A DNA stretch of 64,000 nucleotides from Sorex araneus (GCF_027595985.1 NC_073306.1:193581000-193644999), one strand, 5' to 3'. Positions 45,501 to 57,689 are shown, counted from the stretch's first letter. The notes: a model not told the origin generated them from the sequence alone. Numbers and translations: made by a program.

Positions 45501-48500
45501 TATGATTTTCAATGAGCACAACTGGAACTTCTATATCTTATTTCTAGAATCTTTGTGTTTTCTTGCATTCATTATTCACTCCACGAAAACACTTAAACTA
45601 TGGAGTTCTGTTTGGTTTAGTCTATATCTAGATAAGGAGAAATTATGCCTTTTAATTTTGAGAACAACAGAAAGATGAAGATAAACATTTCCATTGGGTT
45701 TCTTGAAAGAAATAGTAAACTGACTAAATGTAGGGTATAGTGCTTAGAGTCCATAGGATACAAACTGAAATCAAAGGAAGTAAAAATAACTTTTTCCTTG
45801 AAATGTTCATTTTCTAAAAAATATTCTGCAAGTATTTTGTAGAAAAAGTAGAATCACTGGTAATAAAGAATAGTTGTTAGCTGTCAATGGTGCTGAAAAC
45901 CTGTAAAGAAAAGAGGAAAGAAGAAAGAAGAGGCAGAAGTAGGTGGGAGAATAGCATACAAGCTTAATCCATGAAACTGATGGAAAATAATCTATGAAAA
46001 CTAATTACATTTGAAATAAAGGTATTTTGATTTGGCCATAGGAAATAATCAAGTATTAGAAAGTGTCAAAAATATTATTTTATCTTTTCCCATCCTAGGA
46101 CTGGAAAAATAAGTGTAAGATAGTTAAAATTTATTCATGTGGTTTTTCTAATAAATGATTAGTGATTTTGGTTTTTTTTTGTGAATGGATATAACTGGTT
46201 GAATTTATTCTCATTTCAAAGTTTGTATTTCAGAATTTCAGAATCTTACCAAGAAGGTCATTCTGGGGAATCCAATTGTACAGACGAGTATTTGCCCCTA
46301 AAGAGTCAGGCTTCTTGCCATCAAACCTCCAGAGAACCTAACAGTGTTAAAAATATTTGTTAATAGACAGTTAAACTTTAAAGTTACGGTATGTCCAAAT
46401 TCTAAGAAATTTAGAGGTAATTTAGCTTAACTTTTCTATAGAAACTATTTAAGTAGGAAATGAAGCATAAAAACAGAACTACTAAAACACTGGTATAATA
46501 AAATAGGTACACTATATGTTTATTTTATATTAAGCACAATATAAATAAATTATGTTATTTTACAATGGCACATTAAATAGCTGATATCATAAATAACCAA
46601 TTAATGCATTTAAAAAATTTCTGACTTTCAAAACTTAGTACAAAGTTAGAAGTTAGTAATATAGACACATCTTTTGCTTTCCCTTTATTTTAATTATTTC
46701 ACCTTCCTAATAGAGAATGATGCATTTTATTCAGTGTCATATAAGTTTGTTTATATTATCTGCTCCTGAAGTTTAATATTTTTTAGCAAAGTATGCCTTT
46801 TTTATTTTATAAAGATTTATGTATAACATTAGTTGTCCAAGGAATAAAACATTTTATTCACAGATTATTAAAAATATGTATTTTATGCTTAGGAAAAGCA
46901 ATAATTTTTATTATTATCAGATACACTATGAGAAAAAATACTAAACACATTTTATATGTTCCCACTGATATAATATATGTTTCCAATATATTTTATATAT
47001 TCCTGATAATATGTGCATTATTGTACATCTTAAAATTGGAAATAGTTGAAATGTAGGGAAGATGTAAGTGTGCTTTGTCTAAATCATATAATGAATAATG
47101 AGAAGTTCCAATTTGAGATCAGTTTATTCCAATGACATTAACAAATATACATACAATGCACTCTACACAGAATATAATTTACTTTTATGATACCTATATA
47201 CTATTTACTTCATATCCAAAATTAATATATATTGGTATTTAAATTATTCAGTATTCCTCTAAATATAAACTATAATGTACAGATAGACAATCTGTGCTAT
47301 GGTTTTTGTAACTTCAAACTGTCAGTAGAAAATAAACACATACGATAAACAAAACTAACAGTTAAAAAGTAAAAAGTAATACCCAGCCAGATATTACAGA
47401 TGCATTTTATATGATAAAACTTAATTAACTAAGAAGTCTAGTAAATGGAGTGTTCAATTTTCTCATGCTAGACCAGTTCCTTTTAATGTTTCTAATTACT
47501 TCCTCGTATTCAAAACCAGTGTGGTTGGCTTCGGACTTTGGAAGGAGCCTTGATGGTTGACTTTCTTAATTATTTACTGAGAAACAGACTGGATAATCTT
47601 ACTTCACATTTTTGAGGAAAGGAACCATTAATTGACACATAGCACTATTGTTATAATGCCTTTTATAGTTTATAATTCCTGATTGTTTCAGTTAAAATTA
47701 ATTTTCTTTGTTACAACCTTTTTAATGTTTATCCTATATTCATATTCTGCAAGGAAAAGGTATAATTCTACCTGCAAGAACAGGGAAGAATTTTGGTGTT
47801 TCTGTGCCATATGTCATTACAATAACCAGTTATTACATTGCACCTTCTAAATATACTGAATTCTGCTTCTAATGTGATTATGAAGTAATTGGTTTTCTGA
47901 AGTGTCCTTTCTGTTACTTTAGCAATTATTATATACATTTTGTATTCAATTATTTAGATAAATCATATTTAGTTTTGTAACTTACCATCAACATACAAAA
48001 TTTATAATCATAAACTTAGAGATTTCATGACACATTGTCAGAATTTTTAATTCATTTTACATGAATATTGTCTAACCTTTTGTGGAATCTGAGCGAGGGC
48101 TGATGCAATCACATTGGCTTTCTCTTCCGACATGCTAGTGACAATTGACCCCAGAGTAAATACCACAATGCCATTTTCTCCAGAGCTCTCGACAAACTTT
48201 GCTATTTCCTGTGAAGAAAAAATTTACTCCTTCACTGAAAATCAAAAAAATATCATGAAATAACAAAATGACTACTATAAATACAAAGAGAGAACACACA
48301 ATATTTTAGAAATTGTTGGAGTAATATTTAAAAAATATTGTTAAACACACAAACATGACATTAATCATTGTAGGCACTCCTTTTTGTAGTTGAGATGGCA
48401 TCATTACAGGATTATTTACATTTTTGCTTTTTGTGTCCAGAATTAGTGCCCTTGCACCTCAATCAAAATGTCCCAGACTCTCCACCACTTTCCTAAGGCC

Positions 48501-51500
48501 AGTCATCCTTTCTATTTCTCCTTCACGCTTTCTACTCTCACCGGTTAATAACCTCACATTGTATTCAGTGTTTAAGAATCTCTTAATTTGACTATAGTAA
48601 ATAAAACAGTAATGAACGTAGATGTATAGACATTTTATGTTATTGCTTTGTGTTCATGCGTAGATGCCAAGGTGCAATTTCTTGGCACTCTGGGAATTAA
48701 AGTCTTTGTATTTATTGAAAGGCAGCCAGGATTCTAAACATTGCTTGGGAATTCAGGTACCTACTGATGACTTTCAGACAACTGGACCAGCAATTCAATG
48801 TGACAACTGGAAGATGCAGTGCAGAGGATGACCTGGGTCACTCCAGGAGTTCCCTGGGATACTGCAGAGTCTCACCAGGCAAGCTGTGGCCTCCAGGTCT
48901 GCACATGAAGCCCCCACATTGGGGGCTATGTGGTGCTTGCTATTGACCAGGGTAAGTCATAAGCAAGGCGTTTACTCTAACCACTATACATTATCTCCAG
49001 ACCCTCAAGTTTCTTCTTTTCTTTTTACTTTTTGGCTTTGGACCATAGCCAGCAGTGTTCAAGAGTTCTGCACTTAATGATCACTCTTGGCAGGATCTGG
49101 GTGCCCGCATATAGGGTGCTGAGGATAGAAATTCATGGGGATGCAAGTGCCCTAACCATTGGACCATCTTTCCACTCCCACGACCCCTCAAGTTTTATCT
49201 ATTTATTTTTTAAAATTTTTGGTCACATCCAGTGATTGACAGGGGTTAATCCTGGCTCTGTACTCAGGAATTACTCCTGGTGGTACTTGGGGAACTAGAA
49301 GAAATGCTGGGGATCGAACCTGGGTCAACCACATGCAAGGCAAATGCCCTACCCGCTGTACTATAGCTCCCACCCCATGTTTTAATTTTTTAAGAAGTTT
49401 CATGTGATTTTCCATAGAGGCTGAACCAGGCCACACTTCCACCAACAGTGACACTTCTAAATGTAAAGTTCAGTAATTATTGTGTAAACAATCTCTAGAT
49501 TTTTTAAAAATCTAGTTAAACTATAAGCTACATACAGAATAATAATTCCCAATACACCCTCTATCATTGTCTGGTAGCAATTATTCACCTTTTTATTTGT
49601 AAGATTTGACACAAGATACCATGTATAATTAAAATCATACGGATCCTTCATTTATTTGAGTTTTCACCTTTTTTCATATATAACTTCATCTGATTGCTAG
49701 CACATAAGACACAATATTGTGGACAAAATTCAACCTAAAGATCTCCCTAACCATAAGAATTTACTAAGGTGTCCCTGATTTCTGTGATTATCCTCTGCTG
49801 ATCCACAGATCACTCTCTGCTCTGTAAGTCTTGTGTCCCCATTTTCACCAGACGGGTTCGAGGTCTTAATTTTCTCTTACACCCTCCTCAGCCTGGGCCC
49901 ACTAGTGGATATCTAGGTCTCTGGACTATCACCATCAACTGAATAGAGCACTAGAGACCAAAGTCCAGCTGGGTATGCTAAGCCGGACCCATAACTGCAT
50001 GAAACTCCCTTGTAACTTATAACACGCACACCCAGTGGTGGGCAGTAGTGACTGAGGCTGCTTCTTCGCTGTGCAGAGATAACTGAAACAGTGACCCTTG
50101 GTTTCTGTTGGACTCACTCTGTTCCCCGGAAACATAGTCTGAGAATATAGACTCTGAGCACAGCTTGAGAGTCAGTTGGAAGTGAGCCTCAATTTGCTCA
50201 AAAATATGACCCAGAACAGGTTTCACTGCTTTCACATATGTACCTACCATCTAGCTGCTGGTAACTTGTAACCTGGCAAACCCTTCGTTAAGCCAGACTC
50301 TTATTGTACATGAAACTAATTTTCCCTTCTTGGTGCCTTGCCAAGTACAACACTGCCCTTAGGAGCTGATGACAGTGACTCTATTGTTGCTTTCCGGCCC
50401 CGTTAAACATTTTTTGTGGCCATTGAGACTGGCTTGTTCATTTGTGTGTTTTTTTTGTGTGGGGTGGGGGTGTTGGGCTCCACATACAGAATGGAGCTCA
50501 TGGCTTTTATTGGCTCTGTGCTCAAGGTTACTCCTGGCATTGTTCAGGGGACTATATGTCCTCCAAGATGAACCTGGGATCAAAGCAAGGTGACCAAGAC
50601 AGCTATAATTATATTATTATATGTAATTATAATAACATATTATTATTTTATATCCTAAGCATTATGATCTCATTAATTTCTTCACAGACCTCATGTCTTC
50701 ATCACATTTACTAGGGTATGTAATTTATGATCTTACATTGATAGCTCTTGCCCAAGTCTACTGGTTTAGCACCATAGATGATGACAGGTACACCAGATGG
50801 TGAATTCCATGGTCATTACCAGATCTTCTCAAGGTTAGTTATTTGCAAATGTGAATATCATAGTTACCTTCATTTTCTAGCAAATGATGAAGGCATGAGG
50901 TCTGTATAAAAATTGCTTAGTTTCTAATCCTGAGAATTTATATGTTGATAAACTGTCTTGTTTACACAGACAGGGTTAGATAGTTAGTTCATGATAGGGA
51001 AAGTCTGAGAAGAAGTTGGGATCTTAGCGCCTTCTGTTAACAGTGTATGTATACTTTCAGGCACTAAATCAAAACAACCTGGGGACCATGGAGAATATGG
51101 GGAATAAGGTGCTTGCCTAGCCTTAAGCCAACCTTGCTTTGATCCCATGTGTTTATTAATTTGAAGAGGGGAAGCCACCACAAAAGTTATGTCATTCAAA
51201 TCACCATGATATAAACTTTAAATGTATTAATATTATATATAAGCTATTCTGCAATATTTTAAAAGCAAATATATTAGGAACAATTTTAGCTGTATGTTTC
51301 TATCGATTAGAAGATAAAAAAGGTATAGTCTTTAAACATTATAAAATGAGTTGATAATGGCTACAGGTTTTTAGCTGCATTTTCAAGATATGGTACCATT
51401 GTAGACCACAATAAATAGACTTTTCTCTGCATCACAAGACATATTGTTCTCTAAAGTAACCAAGATATTCTCTTGCCAGTATCATAGTGTGGAGACATTT

Positions 51501-52065
51501 AAGACGTTAACAGAGAAATTTTTGGATTTTAATATACAAGCCAATTAAAAATCCTATTATAGATGTAGTGTACTTTACCCTATGATTTCCTTTTGTACTA
51601 AGTTGTGATGTTCAGTACCATGTTCTGTAAGGCTTTGTTGTGAGATTTGCTACAGAACCAGTGCATGGCAGAAAAACCCTTATGTAAATGGTGAGAGTTG
51701 ATGTCAAGTCCTAGATTCTCAAATGAAGAGGACTTTATTATGTGTGTGTGGTGGGTGGAGGGCAGACAGTGTGCCCAGCAGTGCTCAGGGCTTATCCGAG
51801 CTCTGTGCTCATGGACCCCTTCTGGTGGTGCTCAGAGGACCATATCGGGTGCTGGGGATCATGTAGGACACAGGCAGGCCATCATGCTACCTACTTAATT
51901 GGCCCTGAAGATTCTATTTAAATATTAGAGTGACAGCAAATAAACTTTGGTTTTGGTGACAAATCTTGTTGGGGCACACATGCATGTTTTTCACGTACAA
52001 TCTTCCCTTTAACCAAATTACTGGGAAGGTAAATAAACTCTCTCTATATATACATATATGTATAT

Positions 52066-52142
<77 letters not shown>

Positions 52143-54313
52143 ATTTACCTCAGGCAGTGGCTTGGCAGGTTTGCAGTGCAGTCCTCCAACAAATTCAAAA
52201 TTTGGTAAGATTGGGTGAGGAAACTGAAAATCCCAATAGGTTCTAATGAGCCAGATTTCAGCTTTCCTCATAATTTCATATAATGTGGTGGGTTTTCCTG
52301 AAAAAACACACACACACAAAACTAGATGTGTTATTTGCTATGCAGAATATAAATATTTCAGAAAATTTTCTGAAACAATCTTTGTATGATGATGTAGAAT
52401 ATGTAAAGCTACCTTGGCTTGATAATGCAAATAGATTATTTTAATCTCTCAATTAATTTATCATCTATGATAAACATACACCTGTGAAATAACTATAGTA
52501 TATATACTTATGTACATGCTATGGGAATATGACTCATTTATATTAAAGTATAAAATATTTTTGAACTATTACATAGATGTTATAGACATAAATATAACTA
52601 TTAAAAATTTTTTTTGGCTTTTTGGGACACACCTGGCATGCTTTGGAGTTACTCCTGGTTCTACACTCAGTAATTACTCCTGGTCAGTTCAGGGGCCCAC
52701 AAGGAATGTCAAGGATCAAACCAGGGTCAACTGCATGCAAGGCAAATGCCCTCCCTGCAGTAAACTCCAGCCCCACAGATATAGGTATTATTAGACAATG
52801 TATGACTCTGCATGTATAAAAGCAGCAAAGAATAAGGCTCAATGTGCCATGTCAACTTCTCCAAAGAAGTTAATGTTTTATCCTCTGGAGAATAAATCTG
52901 AGAGAATGATCCTCCATATTTTGTAAGAAGCTATCATGCCTATTTGGGGGAGTGAGAATGTAGATATTTACACAAATTCACTTGGCATTTTCACTCTTTT
53001 TTGTTTTTAAATAAAATGGTTCTATTTTTCGGTATGTTGTTCTTCTTTAGAACCACATATTTTCTACTCAATACTGTTGTGGGTCTCAAATTTATACATA
53101 AAGTAAAGCCTATTGCTGGCTCATAAGTTATAACAGATATTCAAATGCTTCAAGATGTATTTTAGTGGTTCCCTTGGTGATATGACTACCTGGACTTTCC
53201 TGTACCGTTATGGGTCACAGCACTATAAAGTTCATCCTAAACTTTTTGTTATTCCATAAAAATTGTGATTCTAAGGATTATTTTAATTTTTTTGGCTTTT
53301 TGGGTCATACCTGGTGATACTCAGGGGTTGCTTCTGTCTCTGCACTCAGGACTTACTCCTAGAATTGCTTGGGAGACTACATGGAGTGCCAGGGATCAAA
53401 CCTGGGTAGGCCCTGTGCAAGGCAAACACCCTACCCGCTGTACTCTACCCTGTGCAAGGCAAACACCCTACCCACTGTACTCTAGCTGTGAAGAAACATT
53501 TTTTTTTACCTTTTATGGTCTCATTTATAAAGACTACATTATGTTGATCTTATATTTATAAGAATTCAAATTCCAGTGGAAATGTTACTCACCAAGCACT
53601 TCACTGTAAAATTGATCCCACTTCTTTATATTAAAACCTTGGAACCAGAAGTCAAAATAAAGCACATGCATCATGTTTTTCACCCTTTCCAAGAATGTCA
53701 TTTGGTCACTTAATTCTGACAAAGCAACAGGTACATAAGACGGTGGGAGGGGAAGTCCTCCTATATGCTTTTCATATTTTTGACCAGGAGTGAAGCGGAG
53801 ACTGTAAACAAACGGTATTTTAAGTAACTCAGCCAGCAGCTCCCCACCAGGTCCAGCTGCATCTGAAAGAACAAGATCAAACTTTGACTCCTGTAGTTTT
53901 GTCATCAATGTTCTGTTCAAAACTGCATCTTTGCAAAGCTTTTCAACAACATCTGAATATTCCGAAAGGACATCTTGCATTTTTGATAAATATGTCCAAA
54001 TTGTGTCTTTTTGTTTATATGTCCATAACTTTGTGAATTTTATGTAAATATCTTCCAAATCATCCTTAGATAAAGATGTTGGGTAAATCTCAAATTTAAT
54101 AGCAGATGATTTGGTGGAGCCAACAAGAATTGAAGCGGAAGCTGTGAGAACAGTGACTTCATGGCCTCTCCGGACGAGTTCTTCGAGGATTGTCTTTATG
54201 TTGATCCAATGGCTGTATTCCATGGGCCACACCAACACCTTTCCACAACTCCCACAACTAAAGTAACAACCCAGCTCTAACAGCAGAAAAACAGAAACCC
54301 ATATTCTTGGCAT
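36292..54313 (-). CDS. UGT2B: UDP-glucuronosyltransferase 2B-like, copy B
   Basis: Six coding exons on the minus strand: 54,313-53,593 (721 bp), 52,297-52,149 (149), 48,208-48,077 (132), 46,337-46,250 (88), 39,259-39,040 (220) and 36,571-36,292 (280, stop TAG). Phases agree at every junction and give 529 residues, the usual UGT2B length. The product conjugates glucuronic acid onto lipophilic substrates inside the ER. Visible features are the signal peptide [16 protein letters not shown], the catalytic histidine at residue 35 (EYSHWIN), the aspartate at residue 151 (LSDAAG), the signature [20 protein letters not shown] with an intact FADQ, and the C-terminal anchor with KKEKRH. The start at 54,313 was preferred over an in-frame upstream ATG (54,364) because it begins the signal peptide at the family position. 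The gene appears functional; the exact UGT2B orthologue cannot be named. Confidence 0.94.
36800..36860 (+). repeat. SINE head fragment
   Basis: The sequence ggggtggagcaaaaacacag to tttgccttgcacgctgcc is an isolated head without a body. Confidence 0.8.
37064..37614 (-). repeat. 5'-truncated L1 insertion with (GT)n
   Basis: It contains the L1 tail (ttttattgaatcactgtgag), the 3'UTR (caatatccccggtatacacc) and the ORF2 end, antisense to the plus strand. It is flanked by tagaaaaagaaatttc (37,048-37,063) and tagaaagagaaatttc (37,615-37,630), 16 bp with one mismatch. A GT-rich microsatellite (37,064-37,120) has grown at its tail end. Confidence 0.88.
37631..38367. other. Copy B intron 5, no gene
   Basis: AT-rich intron shared with copy A (agattaaattttgtggagat aligns near 8,300). 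Confidence 0.6.
38368..38532 (-). repeat. Diverged A-type SINE
   Basis: It shows gctcagggtttactcctggc, ggaatcacttttggctttgt and ggtatcagggatccaaacta in reversed order. Confidence 0.7.
39040..39259 (-). CDS. UGT2B: UGT2B copy B, exon 5
   Basis: 220 bp; UGT signature exon with the intact [11 protein letters not shown] cofactor motif. The donor gtgagtatcacaat is uninterrupted here, showing the pre-insertion state of the copy A site. Confidence 0.95.
39552..44775 (+). mobile_element. L1 LINE copy 2, near full length but defective
   Basis: It begins with a 5'UTR (about 39,552-39,900). ORF1 remnants (about 39,898-40,757) have a coiled-coil-like N-terminal half and the [17 protein letters not shown] segment typical of the ORF1 RNA-binding domain. 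ORF2 starts at 40,804 ([20 protein letters not shown], endonuclease) and continues with stops to about 44,340. The 3'UTR has a (gtggggt)n stretch and ends gtgattcaataaaactt. About 320 bp are missing at 42,728, and the RT FADD box lies in that gap. It lies in intron 4 of copy B, antisense to it. Confidence 0.92.
44965..45108. repeat. Two 83 bp-spaced direct repeats
   Basis: The roughly 60 bp unit beginning actatgtataaatatgtgat occurs at 44,965 and again at 45,048, with one or two mismatches. It is a local tandem duplication in intron 4 of copy B. Confidence 0.85.
45120..46249. other. Copy B intron 4, no gene
   Basis: Unique-looking AT-rich intron. The part from about 45,380 to 45,540 (agtgaaacaatgaaatgaa) aligns with intron 4 of copy A (near 16,050). 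Confidence 0.6.
46250..46337 (-). CDS. UGT2B: UGT2B copy B, exon 4
   Basis: 88 bp; [20 protein letters not shown] then NWIPQNDLL. The donor gtaagatt is the same as in copy A. Confidence 0.95.
46338..48076. other. Copy B intron 3, no gene
   Basis: AT-rich intron colinear with copy A intron 3. No interspersed repeat was recognised in it. Confidence 0.6.
48077..48208 (-). CDS. UGT2B: UGT2B copy B, exon 3
   Basis: 132 bp; starts [20 protein letters not shown] and ends IPQK. The acceptor is cttcacag-like (ttttcttcacag) and the donor is gttagaca. Confidence 0.95.
48209..49019. other. Copy B intron 2, first part, no gene
   Basis: It aligns in part with copy A at 19,500-19,870. A decayed SINE may end near 49,010 (accctcaag). 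Confidence 0.5.
49020..49180 (-). repeat. Diverged A-type SINE
   Basis: The order ttttggctttggaccatagc, then gatcactcttggcaggatct, then aagtgccctaaccattggac is a reversed old SINE. Confidence 0.7.
49203..49375 (-). repeat. A-tailed SINE
   Basis: The sequence tttttggtcacatccagtga to ctacccgctgtactatagct is a clear copy next to the older one at 49,020. Confidence 0.88.
49376..50439. other. Copy B intron 2, middle part, unclassified
   Basis: Moderate GC. Several short open frames on both strands lack recognisable domains. No known repeat was identified. Confidence 0.4.
50440..50590 (-). repeat. Diverged A-type SINE
   Basis: It shows gctctgtgctcaaggttact, then gcattgttcaggggactata, then gaacctgggatcaaagca. 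Confidence 0.65.
50591..51739. other. Copy B intron 2, last part, no gene
   Basis: AT-rich. It aligns loosely with 23,200-23,700 of copy A (caccacattaaat-like and catcacaagtcatatcatt stretches). Confidence 0.45.
51740..51905 (-). repeat. Diverged A-type SINE
   Basis: It shows gcccagcagtgctcagggct, ggtgctcagaggaccatatc and ggtgctggggatcatg in reversed order, after a short (GT)n. Confidence 0.7.
52050..52140. repeat. (TA)n/(CA)n microsatellite beside exon 2 donor
   Basis: Alternating TA, then about 15 CA units, then about 18 TA units, ending 8 bp before the copy B exon 2 splice donor. Confidence 0.96.
52149..52297 (-). CDS. UGT2B: UGT2B copy B, exon 2
   Basis: 149 bp; begins [20 protein letters not shown] (first residue split across the intron; on the genomic strand it reads GKPTT) and ends KPAKPLPE. 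Simple repeats crowd both sides: (TG)n in the acceptor tract and (TA)n/(CA)n 8 bp past the donor gtaaatc. Confidence 0.95.
52606..52776 (-). repeat. A-tailed SINE
   Basis: It runs from ggctttttgggacacacctg to gcaaatgccctccctgcagt and ccagcccc, in intron 1 of copy B. Confidence 0.85.
52777..53282. other. Copy B intron 1, no gene
   Basis: AT-rich intron without recognised repeats. Confidence 0.5.
53283..53487 (-). repeat. A-tailed SINE with internal tandem duplication
   Basis: It is a reversed SINE whose head region, ctgtgcaaggcaaacaccct plus acccgctgtactcta, is present twice in a row (about 53,411-53,448 and 53,449-53,486). It ends about 105 bp from the copy B exon 1 donor. Confidence 0.88.
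53593..54313 (-). CDS. UGT2B: UGT2B copy B, exon 1
   Basis: It has exactly the canonical 721 bp and the donor GCTTG|gtgagtaac. It shares the first 60 residues with copy A almost completely but diverges over the acceptor-binding part (for example [20 protein letters not shown]). Confidence 0.96.
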
Positions 54314-54370
54314 CCTGGCAGGATGTGATCCGTTTTTTTGTAAGCTGCTGTTTTCCTCTACCATAGCTCG

Positions 54371-54380
54371 TATTTATATG
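54371..54380 (-). promoter_or_regulatory. TATA-like box upstream of copy B
   Basis: On the minus strand the sequence CATATAAATA lies about 58-67 bp upstream of the start codon, where UGT2B promoters with short 5'UTRs would have their TATA box. Position and composition are the only evidence. Confidence 0.4.
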
Positions 54381-54753
54381 TAAAGGGAAGCAAACACGGA
54401 AAGAAAAACATAACTGCCATACCTAAAGCAAATAAATCACATGATGAGTCAACATCCTATAAGTGAGTAAAAAACCCCAGAGGTAGAAGAACTTGTTTAT
54501 AAGCAAATATATTTGTTCAGTGTTTGAAGATTATGAATGCTTCCATCAACTGATGCTTCATCAAGCTGATGAAGTTGCATAAGCAAATCACCTATATTGC
54601 ATATTATATTTTAGAAGACTCTCAAGAGCAGTAGAGATGAGATGAAACACTATGCGCTTATTCTTTGACAGAGGAAGTAAGGTAAAAACTATTGTACAGC
54701 ACAGTGGAAATGTCTTGAAAATGTTGACCCAAGAACTCAGTCCACGTTGTTTT

Positions 54754-54937
54754 ATTTTATTTTATTTTTATTGCTGTTTGGGTCATACCTGGTGATGCAC
54801 AGGGGTTATTCCTGGCTCTGCACTCAGGAACCATTCCTGGTGGTGCTCGGGGGACCATATGGGATGCTGGGAATCAAACCCGGGTGGGCCACATGCAAGG
54901 CAAACGCCCTACCCGCTGTGCTATTGTTCCAGCCCCC
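54754..54937 (-). repeat. Full-length A-tailed SINE upstream of copy B
   Basis: A nearly consensus reversed element (gggtcatacctggtgatgca to gctattgttccagcccc) flanked by agtccacgttgtttt (54,739-54,753) and agttcacgttgtttt (54,938-54,952), 15 bp with one mismatch. It lies about 440 bp upstream of the start codon. Confidence 0.94.
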
Positions 54938-55133
54938 AGTTCACGTTGTTTTTAAGAGCACTAATTCACTTCATGTTCTTCTTATAATAATAACGGTATA
55001 CAATTCTCTTACATCCAATTGTTATGAAATGTAGATATTAGAGGCTCTGTCTGTATTAAGGAATTATGTAACAACCATAATGGTCAATTTAAGATCATTT
55101 TCTTCATACACAAAGTAAGCCTTTACACTTTAA

Positions 55134-55500
55134 AAAATTTATTGAATCACCATGAGATAGTTACAAGCTTGCACGTTTGGGTTACAATCATTGGATCAAA
55201 CACCCATCCCTCCACCAGTGCACATTCCCCACCACCAATATCCCCAGTATATCCCACCCCTCCTTTTCCGCCCTCCCCCTGCCTCCATGGCAGACAATAT
55301 TCCCCATGCTCTCTCTCTACTTTTGTGAAACACATACACTGAGAGGTCATCATGTTTGGTCCATTTTCTACTTTTGGCACACATCTCCCATCCCGACAGG
55401 TTTCTCAAGCCATCATTTTCTTAGTGATCACTTCTCTATTCTATCTGCCTTCTCCTATCTGCTCATGAAGCAGGCTTCCAGCTATGGGCAATCCTCCTGG
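55134..55500 (-). repeat. 5'-truncated L1 3' end
   Basis: The sequence tttattgaatcaccatgaga to caatatccccagtatatccc and the following ORF2 end read as an antisense L1 3'UTR. Confidence 0.85.
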
Positions 55501-57689
55501 CCCTTGTGGAACTCTTTAATGCTTATTTATTATAACCTTTAGTCGACACTTAATAATATATTATTCTTTATAGCTTTGACCATTTTTTACATCTTAAAAA
55601 TTGAATCATGCTCTATGTTGTCTCTGTTATTTAGCAGTTTGACTTCTCATGTTTTCTACTACTGTTACTCATTTATTGATGTAAATTTGGGGTACAAAAT
55701 GTGAATATTTAAATGTTTTAGAGATAAAATATTACCATATTATATCCACCAGAAAAGTGTCAATATCTCTACAACACAGTCCGTGAAGCTATTCAGTCTT
55801 CCTTTTTTTCTTTTTGAGAACTTCAGTTATTATCAGAAAGTAGTTCACAACATTAAAAATATGCATGGTTATATATTTATAATAGTGTTTAAAGTGGTCT
55901 AGAATAACACACCCATGAGAAAGATGCACAACTGAATTCTCATATCTAAAATATCTGCCATGCTTAGTCATGTCTTATTACCTAAACAGTGTCTGATAAC
56001 AAAATTAGCTATGCCCAGAGGCCCCAGTAACACTTCATTTTTCTACTGAATTCCTAGAAATAGCTTAGACACATGCCCCCTTTTCCCCAGAGTATCTTTT
56101 GCCAGAATATCTTGGATATACTAGGCATTTTGCTGTCACTCAGATTCCTAGATTTGGCCAGACTATTTCATTCCAAGGTATGCTCAAATTGTTTAGTATA
56201 CATCTCACTATTCTCATGTTAGTCTCAGAACATTTTATATACAACTCACTCCCTTTTCAGAATTGGCTACAGATCTCCTGCTCATCACTTCCTGAATTAA
56301 TTAATCATGTGAAGCAGAAAGTCCCCACTTAAGCAACTTAGACATACAATAAAAAGCTTTTCAGAAAAACGTTAAGGAGACCTCTTACTCTGGAGATCTT
56401 CACTGGGTCAGCTTGAAACATGTGCTTTTTTCTTTAAGAAACTTACTTTGCTCACATATGACCATCTTGCTTTCCTTCTAGATTATTTCACCTACTCAAC
56501 TACTTGGAGCAGGGTCCAGGTTTGAGTTCTGCCTTAATTTTGGTGTTCGAACAAGGGGCTTTAAAAAAGCAACTCTCTCCTTTCTACTGTCTTTTTCTCG
56601 CTTCCTTTTCAGGATGAGAAGAATTTCATTGTGTCAGCTCAAGAACAGAAGTTTCTATCAGGGTGGCATTCTGACATGCTTATGAGGCTTGTCTTATTTG
56701 TGAGTTTCTCCTTAGGCTGTGATACCGGAAGTGTTAGAGACTGTTCCTATTCCTTCTCTGTACAGAGAAGAATCTGCTAGGATGAGAGGATTCCTGGTTG
56801 GGTCTCTGATGGAATCCTGAAGCATGATCAAGTCTCTCCCTATAGCCCCTCTAGTGCTAGAGATCGTTTTCTGCACTCCCTGATGCTTCTCTAACTCAGC
56901 CACCACTTCTTGATATCATTCTCTTTCTCTTTCCTTCCACCAGCCCTATAAACATTTGAGAAAAACATTCAACAGATCTACAGCTAAAGCCCAAATCAGT
57001 CAGGTTACATATTGTTTCCTCTGCCATTATCTGTTGCTAAAGATTAATTTTCTCTTCCCTTTTCTCCTTTGCACTCTTTCTCTAATTTTTTAAGCTCCCA
57101 CATAGACTCCTGATTGGTAGGCAGCACTTCAGATTTCAAACAGATAAATCAGTGAGTCACCTCTGATCCACCTGCCTTTATTTTATCTTATTTTATTTGA
57201 GAAAATCATAAGACTGGTTACCTGGGAAGTAATTAGAGCCAGTCTAGCAGGTTAAACCTCACAATAGTGACATATGACATGTAGTAGGTGAGATGCTGCT
57301 TTGACTTACTTGGAAGCGACTTTGGGCTCTGTGTAAGGGATGGATGCCTTAGACCAGACCACCAAAGATAGGCAAACCTCTTTCTCTTTTATCCGTCCCC
57401 TTTTCCTCACCCTTAGGCTTCATTCTGACAAAATAGTATGAATTCAGCTCACAAACTAAAGAAAACAGTAACTCATATTACTTCTGAATGAGATTTGGCC
57501 ATCTCATAACCATCCAGATCAGGAATCCCAGCTGCTCTACAGGACATTGGCCATATGAATCCCTGGTAATGATTGCTCTCTTCCAGTTATATCCTTATTT
57601 AGAAACTTGAGATGTAGACCAAAATTCCAACATCAAAGCTTTCTTGACTTTCTCCCAAGATAGCTTCACTTATATATCCTGTTGAATAT
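55501..57689. other. Upstream flank of copy B, unclassified
   Basis: AT-rich to about 56,350, then a higher-GC block (56,380-57,690) with no in-frame homology I recognise. The block could be an old retroviral or MaLR-type remnant, but no LTR ends, primer-binding site or motif supports this. Confidence 0.3.

Noticed and set aside
54314-54364. N-terminal extension of UGT2B copy B from the upstream ATG
   Set aside because: The extension would put a polar leader before the signal peptide. Similar leaders in copies A and C are not conserved in sequence, which fits untranslated DNA.
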